A stretch of 40,919 nucleotides of DNA from CF-118 sp035689345 (GTDB taxonomy: Bacteria; Chloroflexota; Dormibacteria; Dormibacterales; Dormibacteraceae). The DNA is taken from NCBI GenBank assembly GCA_035689345.1, contig DASSLR010000024.1, positions 1 to 40,919 of the forward strand, in the 5' to 3' direction. This document shows positions 32,206 through 40,271 of the stretch, one piece after another; positions within the stretch are counted from its first letter, which is position 1; the number at the start of each line of letters is the position of its first letter. The notes under the pieces are model-generated. The model worked only from the letters and a program-made list of their open reading frames with translations. It made no database searches and had not been told where the DNA came from. The position numbers and the translations under genes are program-made.

Positions 32206-33165
32206 TTGGCCGTGCGCGAGCTCGTTTCGATCGACAACATCGCCCGGGCCGCCGACCTGATCGACCCGGTCTTCCTGAGCAGCCCGCAATACGAGTGCGA
32301 GCCGCTGAGCTCGCGCCTCGGGGTGACCACCGTCCTCAAGGTCGAGTGCCTCAACCCGATCCGCTCGTTCAAGGGCCGCGGTACCGATTACCTTCTGCAC
32401 CGGCTCGAAGCTCCGCCGCGCGGGTTCGTTTGCGCCAGCGCCGGCAACTTCGGCCAGGGCATGGCCTACGCCGCGAGAAAGCGAGGCATCCGCCTCACGG
32501 TGTTTGCCGCGGCCAACGCAAGCCCTCTCAAGGTCGAGCGGATGCGCGCGCTGGGCGCGGACGTGGTGCTGGAGGGCGAGGACTTCGACGCGGCCAAGGA
32601 GGCGGCGCGTGTGCATGCGGAAGAATCGGGCGCGATGTTCATCGAGGACGGGAGCCTCGCCCCGATCGCGGAGGGTGCCGGCACGATCGCGATGGAGCTG
32701 ACCAGGGCCGACGGCGCGATCGACGCCATCCTGGTCCCGCTCGGCGATGGAGCGCTCGTCACCGGCATCGGCGCATGGATGCGCCGCGCGGCACCGAGCA
32801 CGCGCATCGTGGGCGTGGTCGCGGAAGGCGCCCCCGCGATGGAGCTCTCGTGGCACGCCGGCAGGCTCGTCGCGACCGAGAAGATCGACACGATCGCCGA
32901 CGGCATCGCGGTGAGGGTGCCGGTCGCGAGCGCGGTGGAGGACGTGCGCGACGCCGTGGACGACGTCATGCACGTCAGCGACGCCGAGATGATCGAGGGC
33001 ATGCGCGCGCTCTATCAGGACGCCGGCCTCGTGGTCGAGCCCGCGGGCGCCGCCGGCATCGCGGCCGTGAAGAAGCTGGCGAGCGAGCTCGCAGGCAAGC
33101 GCGCGGCGGTCATCGTCACGGGCGGCAACATCAGCGTCGAGCACTTCGCCCGCCTGATCGCCTAG
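32206..33165 (+). CDS. PLP-dependent threonine/serine dehydratase-like enzyme
   Basis: The 319-residue protein has the fold-type II PLP signature: the Schiff-base lysine in NPIRSFKGRG, the SAGNFGQG loop binding the substrate carboxylate, PLGDGALVTG in place of the Gly-rich phosphate loop, and a C-terminal VTGGNI. It resembles the catalytic part of threonine ammonia-lyase and lacks the C-terminal ACT regulatory domain, so it is not the feedback-controlled biosynthetic type. The exact substrate is unknown. The start is TTG 32206 or GTG 32212; a purine-rich AGGGAAAAG lies about a dozen bases upstream of the TTG. Confidence 0.82.
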   Translation: MAVRELVSIDNIARAADLIDPVFLSSPQYECEPLSSRLGVTTVLKVECLNPIRSFKGRGTDYLLHRLEAPPRGFVCASAGNFGQGMAYAARKRGIRLTVFAAANASPLKVERMRALGADVVLEGEDFDAAKEAARVHAEESGAMFIEDGSLAPIAEGAGTIAMELTRADGAIDAILVPLGDGALVTGIGAWMRRAAPSTRIVGVVAEGAPAMELSWHAGRLVATEKIDTIADGIAVRVPVASAVEDVRDAVDDVMHVSDAEMIEGMRALYQDAGLVVEPAGAAGIAAVKKLASELAGKRAAVIVTGGNISVEHFARLIA

Positions 33166-33178
33166 CGCCCAAACCACC

Positions 33179-33235
33179 GTTTGGCGCCAAACAGGTCGAA
33201 TTCTGTCGCTCGACACACCCGTTTGGCGCCAAACG
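33179..33235. repeat. Two perfect GTTTGGCGCCAAAC palindromes
   Basis: The 14-base palindrome occurs at 33179-33192 and again at 33221-33234; the second copy extends to 16 bases. Their centres are 42 bases apart, four helical turns. A shorter inverted repeat GTCGA...TCGAC (33195-33214) lies between them. They fill the gap between the convergent PLP and RDD genes. No T-run follows, so simple terminators are unlikely. Confidence 0.75.
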
Positions 33236-33243
33236 TGTGAGTG

Positions 33244-34095
33244 CTAGCTCAGCTCCAGGTTCGCGAGGTAGTCGAGGACCGCGAGCGGCCCGTACTGGGC
33301 GAATGTCTCCGGCACCGCGCGCTGCAGGCTCTGCTGCATGCCCGCCGCGAGCTGCACGCGCACGTCGAGCGTCAGCTGCGGACGCCGCCGCGCATAGGAC
33401 GAAACAAAACGGCGAAGCTCCGGGTCGATGCGCCGGAGCACGTACTCGGCGTTCGACGCGGCCGCGTACGTGGGCGCCACGGCGACCTGCTGCGGCGGCA
33501 CGAGCGGCGGCGGTGGCGGCGGGTACGGCGGGAAGCCAGGCGGAGACGGCGGCGGCTGGCTCGGCTGCACGTCCGCGGGCCGGGCGCCGGGGACCTGCCA
33601 CAACCAGACGTGGTCCGAGTCCTTCACCACGAGGGTGCCCGCCGCCAGGTCGCCGAGGCGCTTGCCCTTGCCGTTGATGAACATCGTGATCAACCCCACG
33701 CCGTAGCCGTAGGGCAGGAAATCCACGATCCGCACGACGTTGCGGATGCCCGCCTGGAGAAAGGTCAGCGGCTCGCCCCGGTCGCCGACGGCGCGCAGCC
33801 GGAACGCCTTCTTGCCGATGGTCTGGCCCGACCAGAACGCTTCGCTCGCCCAGAAGTAGCCAAAGACGACGACGAAGCTGCCTAGGATCCAGATGAGGTC
33901 GAAGATCACGGCGTTGTTGGTGAACGCGCCGATCGCGATGCTGCCGAAGAGCAGCGCCACCAGGAGACCGAGGACGATGAGCAGGTCGAGCACCTGGGCG
34001 ATGCCGCGGGTGCCCAGACCGGCCACCTGGTAGCCGAACGAAACGCGCTCCGGAGTGGAGACGACGAGCTCGGAATCGGGGAGCGGCTGCTCCAT
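33244..34095 (-). CDS. RDD-family membrane protein
   Basis: The 283-residue protein has an RDD domain: the R-x-x-A-x-x-x-D first helix as GIAQVLDLLIVLGLL, then a second span, then WSGQTIGKKAFRLRAV and GIRNVVRIVDFLPYGYGVG, and GKRLGDLAAGTLVVK. A Pro-rich linker (QPPPSPPGFPPYPPPPPP) leads to a C-terminal helical domain of about 90 residues. The role is unknown; RDD proteins are often encoded beside SpoIIM and MoxR genes, as here. ATG at 34095 gives a start MEQPLPDSELVV, with the divergent SpoIIM gene only nine bases away. Confidence 0.88.
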   Translation of the reverse strand: MEQPLPDSELVVSTPERVSFGYQVAGLGTRGIAQVLDLLIVLGLLVALLFGSIAIGAFTNNAVIFDLIWILGSFVVVFGYFWASEAFWSGQTIGKKAFRLRAVGDRGEPLTFLQAGIRNVVRIVDFLPYGYGVGLITMFINGKGKRLGDLAAGTLVVKDSDHVWLWQVPGARPADVQPSQPPPSPPGFPPYPPPPPPLVPPQQVAVAPTYAAASNAEYVLRRIDPELRRFVSSYARRRPQLTLDVRVQLAAGMQQSLQRAVPETFAQYGPLAVLDYLANLELS

Positions 34096-34104
34096 TCGGC
34101 TATT

Positions 34105-35133
34105 TTGCTTCTCGTGCGATCCGAAGAGTTCGTGGCAAGCCGGCGCGACGACTGGAACCATCTCGAGAACCTGATCGCGCGGGGAAGCTCAGGCCGCCTG
34201 AACCCGCTCCGCCCCCAGGAGGTGTTGACGCTCGCGGCGCTCTACCGCCGGGCGACCGCCGACCTGGCGCGCGCCCAACGCGACTGGCCCGGCGAGCCCG
34301 TCCATCGCTACCTGAACGGCCTGGTCGCGCGCGGGCACGGCGTCGTCTACAGGCGCGGCGGCGACGTCTGGCGGCGCGTGCGCGAGTTCTACACCGTGAC
34401 GCTGCCCACGACCTATCGCCAGTCGTGGCCGTACCTCGCGGCCGCGGCCGCGCTCATGTTCGTGCCCGCGATCATCTCGTTCTTCGTCGTGCTGGCCAAC
34501 CCGGACGCCGCGTATGCGATCGCGCCGCCGGACCTCATCGACCGCGTCCATCACCACCAGCTCTGGACCCACATCCCGCCCGAAGAGCGGATTCAGACCG
34601 CGGGCCTGATCATGACCAACAACATCTGGGTGTCGATGCTCGCCTTCGCGTTCGGCGTGTTCTTCGGCCTGCCCGTGATCTGGGTGATGGTGAGCAACGG
34701 CATCAGCCTCGGCGGGTTGTTCGGCCTGACGCAGGCCTACGGGCTGGCGGGCGGGCTCTTCGACTTCGTGATCGGCCACGGGGTGGTCGAGCTCTCGGTC
34801 GTGGTCGCGCAAGGCGCGGGCGGACTGATGATGGGCTGGGCCCTGCTGTCGCCCGGCAATCGCAAACGTTCGGATGCTCTGGTCATCGCCACGCGGCGCG
34901 CATTCGTGCTGCTCGTCGGTCTCGCGCCCCTGCTGGTCATCGCGGGCACGATCGAGGGCAACATCTCGCCCTCCGACGTTCCGTTCGCGGCCAAGCTGCT
35001 CATCGGTTTGAGCACGGGCTCGCTGCTCTACTCCTACCTGCTGCTCACCGGCCGGCGCAACCGACAGCGGATGCCCGCTAGAGAAGCGCCCGCTCCTTCA
35101 GCTCCAGATAACGTTCGACGAGCGCCGGGCTGA
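34105..35133 (+). CDS. SpoIIM-family integral membrane protein
   Basis: This 342-residue membrane protein has a soluble helical N-terminus (residues about 1-105) and then several transmembrane segments with the SpoIIM pattern MTNNIWVSMLAFAFGVFFGL and VSNGISLGGLFG, followed by HGVVELSVVVAQGAGG. In endospore formers SpoIIM is part of the engulfment machinery; in non-sporulating Actinobacteria homologues sit with RDD, DUF58 and MoxR genes. The start is TTG 34105 or GTG 34114; no clear ribosome-binding site is seen. The last 56 bases overlap the end of the opposite DUF58 gene. Confidence 0.88.
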   Translation: MLLVRSEEFVASRRDDWNHLENLIARGSSGRLNPLRPQEVLTLAALYRRATADLARAQRDWPGEPVHRYLNGLVARGHGVVYRRGGDVWRRVREFYTVTLPTTYRQSWPYLAAAAALMFVPAIISFFVVLANPDAAYAIAPPDLIDRVHHHQLWTHIPPEERIQTAGLIMTNNIWVSMLAFAFGVFFGLPVIWVMVSNGISLGGLFGLTQAYGLAGGLFDFVIGHGVVELSVVVAQGAGGLMMGWALLSPGNRKRSDALVIATRRAFVLLVGLAPLLVIAGTIEGNISPSDVPFAAKLLIGLSTGSLLYSYLLLTGRRNRQRMPAREAPAPSAPDNVRRAPG

Positions 35134-36397
35134 GGTTTCCGGCCACCACATCGAGCCCGAGAACGCCACCGCGGCGCAGCAGCTCGAAGCTCTGCCTGCG
35201 GCTCGCGACGAATTCCTCCGCCGCAGCCCACTGATACGCGCGCGACGACGTGGTGATTGGCGCGTCGCGGGCGCGGATGACCTCCGGGTCGCTCATCGCC
35301 ACCACGAGCACCAGGTGGCGGGCGGCGAGGCGCAGGCAGTGCGCCACGAGCTCCCGGGACGCGTTCGGGTCCTGCACGTCGGTCAGGATCACGATCATCG
35401 AACGCCGGCCGACACGCAGCGCGAGGTGCGTGAGCGCGTGGCCGAAGTCAGGCTCCACGTAGGAAGGACGCAGCGCGTACAGGGCCTCCGTGATCACGTG
35501 CAGCTGCACGCTGCCGCGTTCCGGCTTGAGGAAGTTGGTGACGCGGTCGTCGAACGTCATCAGGCCGACTCGATCGCCGTACGCCTGGGCGACCCACGCG
35601 AGCATGAGCGCGGCGTTGACCGCGTGGTCCAGCTTGTCCAGCTCCCCGGCCGGGGCGGTCATGAGGCGCCCGCAGTCGATGGCGATCATCACCTGCTGGC
35701 CGCGCTCGGCCTCGACCTCGGTCATCACCGGGCGGTCGCGGCGCGCCGTCGCCGTCCAGCTGATGCGGCGCACGTCGTCGCCGCGCACGTAGTCGCGAAG
35801 GCCCGCGAACGACGTGGAGGCGCCGGGCGGGCGGGCGCGCCGCTGTCCGACCAGCGATCGCAGCCCTCGGCGCAGCGAGAGCTGGATGCGCTTGATGGCC
35901 ACGACGTTCGGAAAGACCGCGACGTCGTGGGGCAGGTTCAGCCGGAGCTGGCGGCGCCACCACCCGTCTCGGCGCCAGATCTGAAGGTCCAGCTGGCCGA
36001 AGTGATACGCGCCGCGGCGGGGCGATGAGGTGGTGTACGCCAGCGCGACGCTGCCGTTGCTGTCGAACGATCCCGCGACCTCGCGCGGGCGAGGCAGCAG
36101 GCTGGACGGCGCGTGGTCGGCGACGCGAGTCATCAGCCCGGCCGCGCTGCGGTTCGTCACGAGCACCCGCACCTCTTCGTGCTCGCCGAGCGAGAACGGC
36201 TCAGGCATGACGCGGCGGACCATGAAGCCGCGCGGTCCCGGGAGCAGCGCCAGGTCGCGAACCACGAGCGCCAGAAGACCGACGTGATAGACGATCGCGA
36301 CGAAAATCAGCAGAGGCGACACCACACCGAGCGCGATGAGCGCGGCGCCGATGCCGACGGCCCACAGCAGCCGCGGCTGCGGGGCGAAGCCTCTCAA
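35078..36397 (-). CDS. DUF58 protein
   Basis: The 439-residue protein begins with two transmembrane helices (residues about 9-45), then a beta-rich region (GEHEEVRVLVTNRSA), then the DUF58 signature LRDYVRGDDVRRISWTATAR and a von Willebrand A-like part (VMIAIDCGRLM, VGLMTFDD, MIVILTDVQD). The start is TTG at 36397, which overlaps the moxR stop by four bases (TTGA); the frame is open further upstream but that part is moxR in another frame. DUF58 proteins are partners of MoxR ATPases, probably in assembly or maturation of envelope proteins. Confidence 0.93.
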   Translation of the reverse strand: MRGFAPQPRLLWAVGIGAALIALGVVSPLLIFVAIVYHVGLLALVVRDLALLPGPRGFMVRRVMPEPFSLGEHEEVRVLVTNRSAAGLMTRVADHAPSSLLPRPREVAGSFDSNGSVALAYTTSSPRRGAYHFGQLDLQIWRRDGWWRRQLRLNLPHDVAVFPNVVAIKRIQLSLRRGLRSLVGQRRARPPGASTSFAGLRDYVRGDDVRRISWTATARRDRPVMTEVEAERGQQVMIAIDCGRLMTAPAGELDKLDHAVNAALMLAWVAQAYGDRVGLMTFDDRVTNFLKPERGSVQLHVITEALYALRPSYVEPDFGHALTHLALRVGRRSMIVILTDVQDPNASRELVAHCLRLAARHLVLVVAMSDPEVIRARDAPITTSSRAYQWAAAEEFVASRRQSFELLRRGGVLGLDVVAGNLSPALVERYLELKERALL

Positions 36398-37368
36398 CGA
36401 GGGGGGACGACGCGGCTCGCGACTGCCTCCAGCACGCTGTCGGGAGTCTGGCCCGCGACCTCCGCCTCGGGCCGCAGCAGCAGGCGGTGCCGGAACGCCG
36501 GCGCGAGCAGGGCCTTGACGTGGTCGGGCGTCACGAACTCCGACCCGTCGAAGGCGGCGAGCACACGCGCCGCGAGCATCAACAGGACCTCCGCCCGGGT
36601 GCTCGCGCCCAGCGCGATCTCCGGAGCGTTGCGCGTGGCGATCGCCAGGTCGACGACGTACTTGCGGATCTTCTCGTCGAGCACCACGCGGGCGACGTGC
36701 CGGCGGCACGCGTCCACGTCCGCGGCGCCCAGCACCGGCTCGACGCCCGCCTTCACGGGGTCTTTGAGCTCGATGCCCGACTCCCAGCGCCGCAGCACCT
36801 CCATCTCGTCGTTCGGGTTGGGATAGTCGAGGCGGACCTTGAACAGGAAGCGATCCTGCTGCGCCTCGGGCAGCGGGTACGTGCCTTCGTACTCGACCGG
36901 GTTCTGGGTCGCGAGCACGATGAACGGCGCCGGCAGTGGCAGCTGCTGGCCCTCGAGGGTGACGCCTCGCTCCTCCATCGCCTCGAGCAGCGCGGACTGG
37001 ACCTTCGCGGGAGCGCGGTTGATCTCGTCGGCGAGAAGGACGTTCGTGAAGATGGGGCCGCGCCGCAGCGCGAACGCGCGGGTGTTGAGGTCGTACACCG
37101 ACGTGCCCAGGATGTCGGCGGGCATGAGGTCCGGCGTGAACTGGACGCGGCCGTACTCGAGGGTCAGCGCGCGGGCGATGGCCTTCGCCAGCAGCGTCTT
37201 GCCCGTGCCCGGGACGCCCTCCAGCAGCACGTGCCCCTGCGCCACCAGCGCCACAGCGCACAGCCGGATGGCGTCCTCCTGGCCGACCACGGCCTTGGCC
37301 AGCTGCTCGCGGAAGCGATTGAAGAAATCGGTGGCGGTGTCGGCGGCGGTGGAGCTCATCTCGTTCAT
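36394..37368 (-). CDS. moxR: MoxR-family AAA+ ATPase
   Basis: The 324-residue protein has Walker A GVPGTGKT (51-58), Walker B in NVLLADEINRAPAKVQSALLEAMEE (from 109), sensor 1 in VLATQNPVEYEGTYPLPEAQ and DRFLFKV, and a C-terminal lid with AVLLMLAARV-type helices. MoxR ATPases act as chaperones for partner proteins with von Willebrand A domains, here most likely the adjacent DUF58 protein. Its ATG overlaps the DUF4350 stop by four bases. Confidence 0.95.
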   Translation of the reverse strand: MNEMSSTAADTATDFFNRFREQLAKAVVGQEDAIRLCAVALVAQGHVLLEGVPGTGKTLLAKAIARALTLEYGRVQFTPDLMPADILGTSVYDLNTRAFALRRGPIFTNVLLADEINRAPAKVQSALLEAMEERGVTLEGQQLPLPAPFIVLATQNPVEYEGTYPLPEAQQDRFLFKVRLDYPNPNDEMEVLRRWESGIELKDPVKAGVEPVLGAADVDACRRHVARVVLDEKIRKYVVDLAIATRNAPEIALGASTRAEVLLMLAARVLAAFDGSEFVTPDHVKALLAPAFRHRLLLRPEAEVAGQTPDSVLEAVASRVVPPR

Positions 37369-38498
37369 TGTCGCGGGCGGCGCCTCCTCTCTTCACTGAC
37401 CGGGTACGCGATGCCGTGGAGGCGCTGCGCCGCCGCGAGCAGGTCTCTGTCGCTCCTCTCCGATCCGTACAGCGCGCGCTCGGCGCTGTCGAGCCGCTTT
37501 GCGATCTCGGGAGCGCGTTGCCAGAGCGACTGCCAGAACCGCTCCCGCGGTTCGAACGGCAGGCCCGTCTGCGCCGCGACCGCGCGCTCGCTTGCCCTGG
37601 CGAGCACGCCGAGCGTCACCGCCCGGGCGCCCGAGCGGCGCAGCAGCTCGCCGACGGCCACCGCCCACTCGGCGTCGAGGCGCGACCCCTCAACCGGCCT
37701 CGGCACGAGCGGACCGAACCGCCGTCCGCGGAGGAACAATCCGAAGAACACGGCCAGGATCAGCCAGAGCAGAGCGATGCCCCATGGCGTCAGCAACCAC
37801 GCTGCCGGGGTGAAGTCGGCGCCGGTCAGGCCGTGGTGGTACTCGTCGAAAGCGACCGGTGCGCCGGCCGGCGCAAGGCCCAGCAGGTCGGCCAGCATCC
37901 GGCCGTTGTCCGCCTTCTCGAGGTAGCCGTTGCACAGCTCGAGCGGGTCGGCCAGGGCCACGACCAGGCCGCTGCCCAGGCGCTCCTCGTAGCCGACGGC
38001 ACGCCCGGCCGAGCGCAGGATGCCGACCTGGCCGCTTCCGAGCTCGAAGGTGAGCGCGAACCGCCCGCCGGCGACCGTCTTCACGCCGTCGAGGAACGGA
38101 CCTGTGCCGTCCACCGTGCCGGCGTCCACGATTTCCGGAAAGCGGTTCACGCCGAGCGCCGAGTCGAGCTCCTGGTCGCCATCCTCGCTCGCGTACACGA
38201 GGACCCCGCCGCGGCGCACCCAGTCGGCGGTCGCGTTGGCCTCGTCGCTCGTGTACGGGCTCGTCGGCGTGAAGACGAACAGCATCGACCCGGACTGGGG
38301 GAGGTCGAACGAGCCGGTCACCTGCTTCGCCGGATGGCCCATCGCCGACGCGTACAGCAGCACCGCGGACGCGCCGTTGGCCGCGTCGCTGTTGGTGCTG
38401 TGCTCAGGCGAGTCCGGTTTCTGCTGCCCGACGACGATCGCCGCGAGAACCACGATGGCAATGACGCCGATGCTGATCAGCGCGCGAGCGCTTCTCAT
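37365..38498 (-). CDS. DUF4350 membrane-associated protein
   Basis: The 377-residue protein has an N-terminal helix (residues about 8-25), an extracytoplasmic domain of about 200 residues with a GATase/IFT52-like core (VLLYASAMGHPAKQV, MLFVFTPTSPY, WVRRGGVLVYA, GSGLVVALADPLELCN), a second transmembrane helix (AWLLTPWGIALLWLILAVFF), and a cytoplasmic helical tail starting GRRFGPLVPRP. This is the DUF4350 architecture. It is encoded between DUF4129 and moxR with 4-base overlaps on both sides. Molecular role unknown. Confidence 0.88.
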   Translation of the reverse strand: MRSARALISIGVIAIVVLAAIVVGQQKPDSPEHSTNSDAANGASAVLLYASAMGHPAKQVTGSFDLPQSGSMLFVFTPTSPYTSDEANATADWVRRGGVLVYASEDGDQELDSALGVNRFPEIVDAGTVDGTGPFLDGVKTVAGGRFALTFELGSGQVGILRSAGRAVGYEERLGSGLVVALADPLELCNGYLEKADNGRMLADLLGLAPAGAPVAFDEYHHGLTGADFTPAAWLLTPWGIALLWLILAVFFGLFLRGRRFGPLVPRPVEGSRLDAEWAVAVGELLRRSGARAVTLGVLARASERAVAAQTGLPFEPRERFWQSLWQRAPEIAKRLDSAERALYGSERSDRDLLAAAQRLHGIAYPVSEERRRRPRQ

Positions 38499-39385
38499 GC
38501 CGCCTGCTCCACCGGTGTCCGAAAACGCGCGGCCACCGCGGCGGCCCTCGCGTACGTCTCCTCGTCGACCTCGCGCCCGCCGTACACCGCCGCCTCGAAC
38601 GGACGCAGCAGCGGGTTCAACGATGCGGGTTCGGGTGCCCGGCGAAATATCTCGCGCACGGTGAGCGGGCTGCCTTCCCAGGTGCGCTCACCCGCCAGCG
38701 TCGCCGCCACGGCGGCGCAGAGCGCCCTGATCGCGGAGACCCGATCACCCATCGCGGCAAACCTGTCGGCGTCGGCGAAGTAGTCGGCCGGAGCCTGCGG
38801 CCCCATCGGTCGGGACGCGGCGAACTCGCCGGACAACCGGCCGCGGGCGGAGCGGAAGACGACGATCACCACCACCGCCATCACCGCGAGGCCGATCGCA
38901 TATACGACCCACGTAGGCACGACACCGCCGGGACCGATGCCGGCGGCCATGGCGGCCAGAAATTCGCGGATGCGGTCCTGGATCCACTCACTCAAGCGTT
39001 CGAAGAACGAGGGCGGGCGGTGCAGGTCGTCGTACCGGTGCATGGCCATCACTTGCTTGAGCCGCTGCTGGGCGAGCGTCGGGTCGGTCGTGGAGGCGGG
39101 GTTGTCGATGGAGTCGAGCACGGCCTGCAGCCGTTTGGCCGCGTCCGCGAAGTTGGGCGGTGAGTGACGCAGGTCGGCCAGCACCTCGGGCTGCGTGTTG
39201 GCGGTTCCGTCGATCAGCACCTCGATGGCGCGCTTGGCGGCCGCGACGTCGCCTGGTTGGGCGTTCTTCACGATCGTCAGCGCGTCGGCCACCGCCTGGC
39301 GGTATAGCGTCGCCTGCGAGTCGGCCGCGACGTGCGCAGGTAAGAGAGCCGCCAGGGCGATGGCCGCGGCGAGGAGCCTGATCAC
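38495..39385 (-). CDS. DUF4129 membrane protein
   Basis: The 296-residue protein starts with a signal peptide (LLAAAIALAALLPAHVAAD), followed by a helical extracellular domain, an amphipathic segment (PPSFFERLSEWIQDRIREF), one transmembrane helix (VVYAIGLAVMAVVVIVVF) and a cytoplasmic DUF4129 domain (AADRFAAMGDRVSAIRALC-like, then TVREIFRRA and FEAAVYGGREVDEETYARA). The start is GTG at 39385, overlapping the upstream stop by four bases. The family always occurs with MoxR/DUF58 genes or transglutaminases; function unknown. Confidence 0.88.
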   Translation of the reverse strand: MIRLLAAAIALAALLPAHVAADSQATLYRQAVADALTIVKNAQPGDVAAAKRAIEVLIDGTANTQPEVLADLRHSPPNFADAAKRLQAVLDSIDNPASTTDPTLAQQRLKQVMAMHRYDDLHRPPSFFERLSEWIQDRIREFLAAMAAGIGPGGVVPTWVVYAIGLAVMAVVVIVVFRSARGRLSGEFAASRPMGPQAPADYFADADRFAAMGDRVSAIRALCAAVAATLAGERTWEGSPLTVREIFRRAPEPASLNPLLRPFEAAVYGGREVDEETYARAAAVAARFRTPVEQAA

Positions 39386-40221
39386 GCAGGCGACGGCGGC
39401 AGCACCGCGACGTGCTGGGCCAGCTGAAACAGGTCCAGCGCTTCCTTGCGCACGCGCAGGTCGAAGTAGATCAGCACGATGGCGATCAGCAGCACAGGAT
39501 TGACCAGCGCGCTGACCAGCACCACCGCGCCTTCATAGATCGCGAGCGCGAGGTAGGGCGAGAGGAAGATCGACATCAGCACCTGTCCCAGGTACAGGAA
39601 CGCGCCCAGCGCGATCGACAGCACGTAGTTGAGCACGAAGATGAGCAAGAGGATCAAGAACGTGCGCCACCACCGGCCCTGCACGAGCCGCCAGCTGCGC
39701 CCCATCGCCGCGAAGATTCCGGTGTTCTCGACGAACATCACGGGCAGCACCACGATCCACCCGACCTGGATCCAGATCCACAGCGGGAACAGGCAGAACC
39801 CGACGAAGAACATCAGTCCTATTAGGAAGTAGTAGAGGAGGATGTGCAGGTAGCGGCGAAAGGCGCCGCGGAGCGCGCCCCACGCGCTGACGGGGTTGCC
39901 CATCGCCGACTGGCAGACCGCGTACGAGACGGCGCCGTAAAGAAGGGGCAAAACCGCCAGGTTGATCAGTACGCCCGCGACCAGCGGCGCGAGCGATGAG
40001 TAGAACCCGGTCAGGTCGCCCGGGTTCGTGCTGGTCGCCTGGCTCGCCGCGTAATCGAAGAGGGCGAAGTAGCCGTAGCCCGACAGGGCCGCCAGAGGGA
40101 TCGAGAACACGACCGAGATCCCCGCGAGCAACAGGAAGTGGCGCCGGTACATCCGGAACGTCTCGTCCAGGATGTCGCCGATCTCGAGCGGCCGAAGCCG
40201 CAACGGAACAGGCGCACTCAC
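39382..40221 (-). CDS. Multi-pass integral membrane protein of the MoxR cluster
   Basis: The 279-residue protein begins RPLEIGDILDETFRMYRRHF, a pattern typical of the membrane domain found in glycerophosphodiester-phosphodiesterase-like proteins. About six transmembrane helices follow (around residues 28-50, 75-95, 125-160, 180-215 and 225-255), and a short charged tail. No enzymatic motif is present. It is the first gene of the five-gene run towards DUF58; its GTG start at 40221 lies 50 bases after the clpC stop across a palindromic repeat. Confidence 0.85.
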   Translation of the reverse strand: MSAPVPLRLRPLEIGDILDETFRMYRRHFLLLAGISVVFSIPLAALSGYGYFALFDYAASQATSTNPGDLTGFYSSLAPLVAGVLINLAVLPLLYGAVSYAVCQSAMGNPVSAWGALRGAFRRYLHILLYYFLIGLMFFVGFCLFPLWIWIQVGWIVVLPVMFVENTGIFAAMGRSWRLVQGRWWRTFLILLLIFVLNYVLSIALGAFLYLGQVLMSIFLSPYLALAIYEGAVVLVSALVNPVLLIAIVLIYFDLRVRKEALDLFQLAQHVAVLPPSPA

Positions 40222-40233
40222 CCCGCCATTTTC

Positions 40234-40268
40234 CCCTCTCCCGCTTGCGGGAGAGGGTAGGGTGAGGG
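40234..40268. repeat. REP-like palindrome after clpC
   Basis: CCCTCTCCCGC-TT-GCGGGAGAGGG (40234-40257) is a perfect 11-bp stem, followed by TAGGGTGAGGG. It belongs to the same family as the repeat next to rlmB. No T-run follows on either strand, though it may still help end the clpC mRNA. Confidence 0.75.
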
Positions 40269-40271
40269 CGT

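Noticed and set aside
33179..33235. CRISPR-like repeat or bidirectional terminator
   Set aside because: Only two copies, each a perfect palindrome, and no T-runs; a CRISPR array or terminator is not supported.
36398..37396. A 772-residue reading that joins DUF58 to a long Arg-rich N-terminus
   Set aside because: The N-terminal third is moxR read in the wrong frame; DUF58 similarity begins only at TTG 36397, which overlaps the moxR stop.
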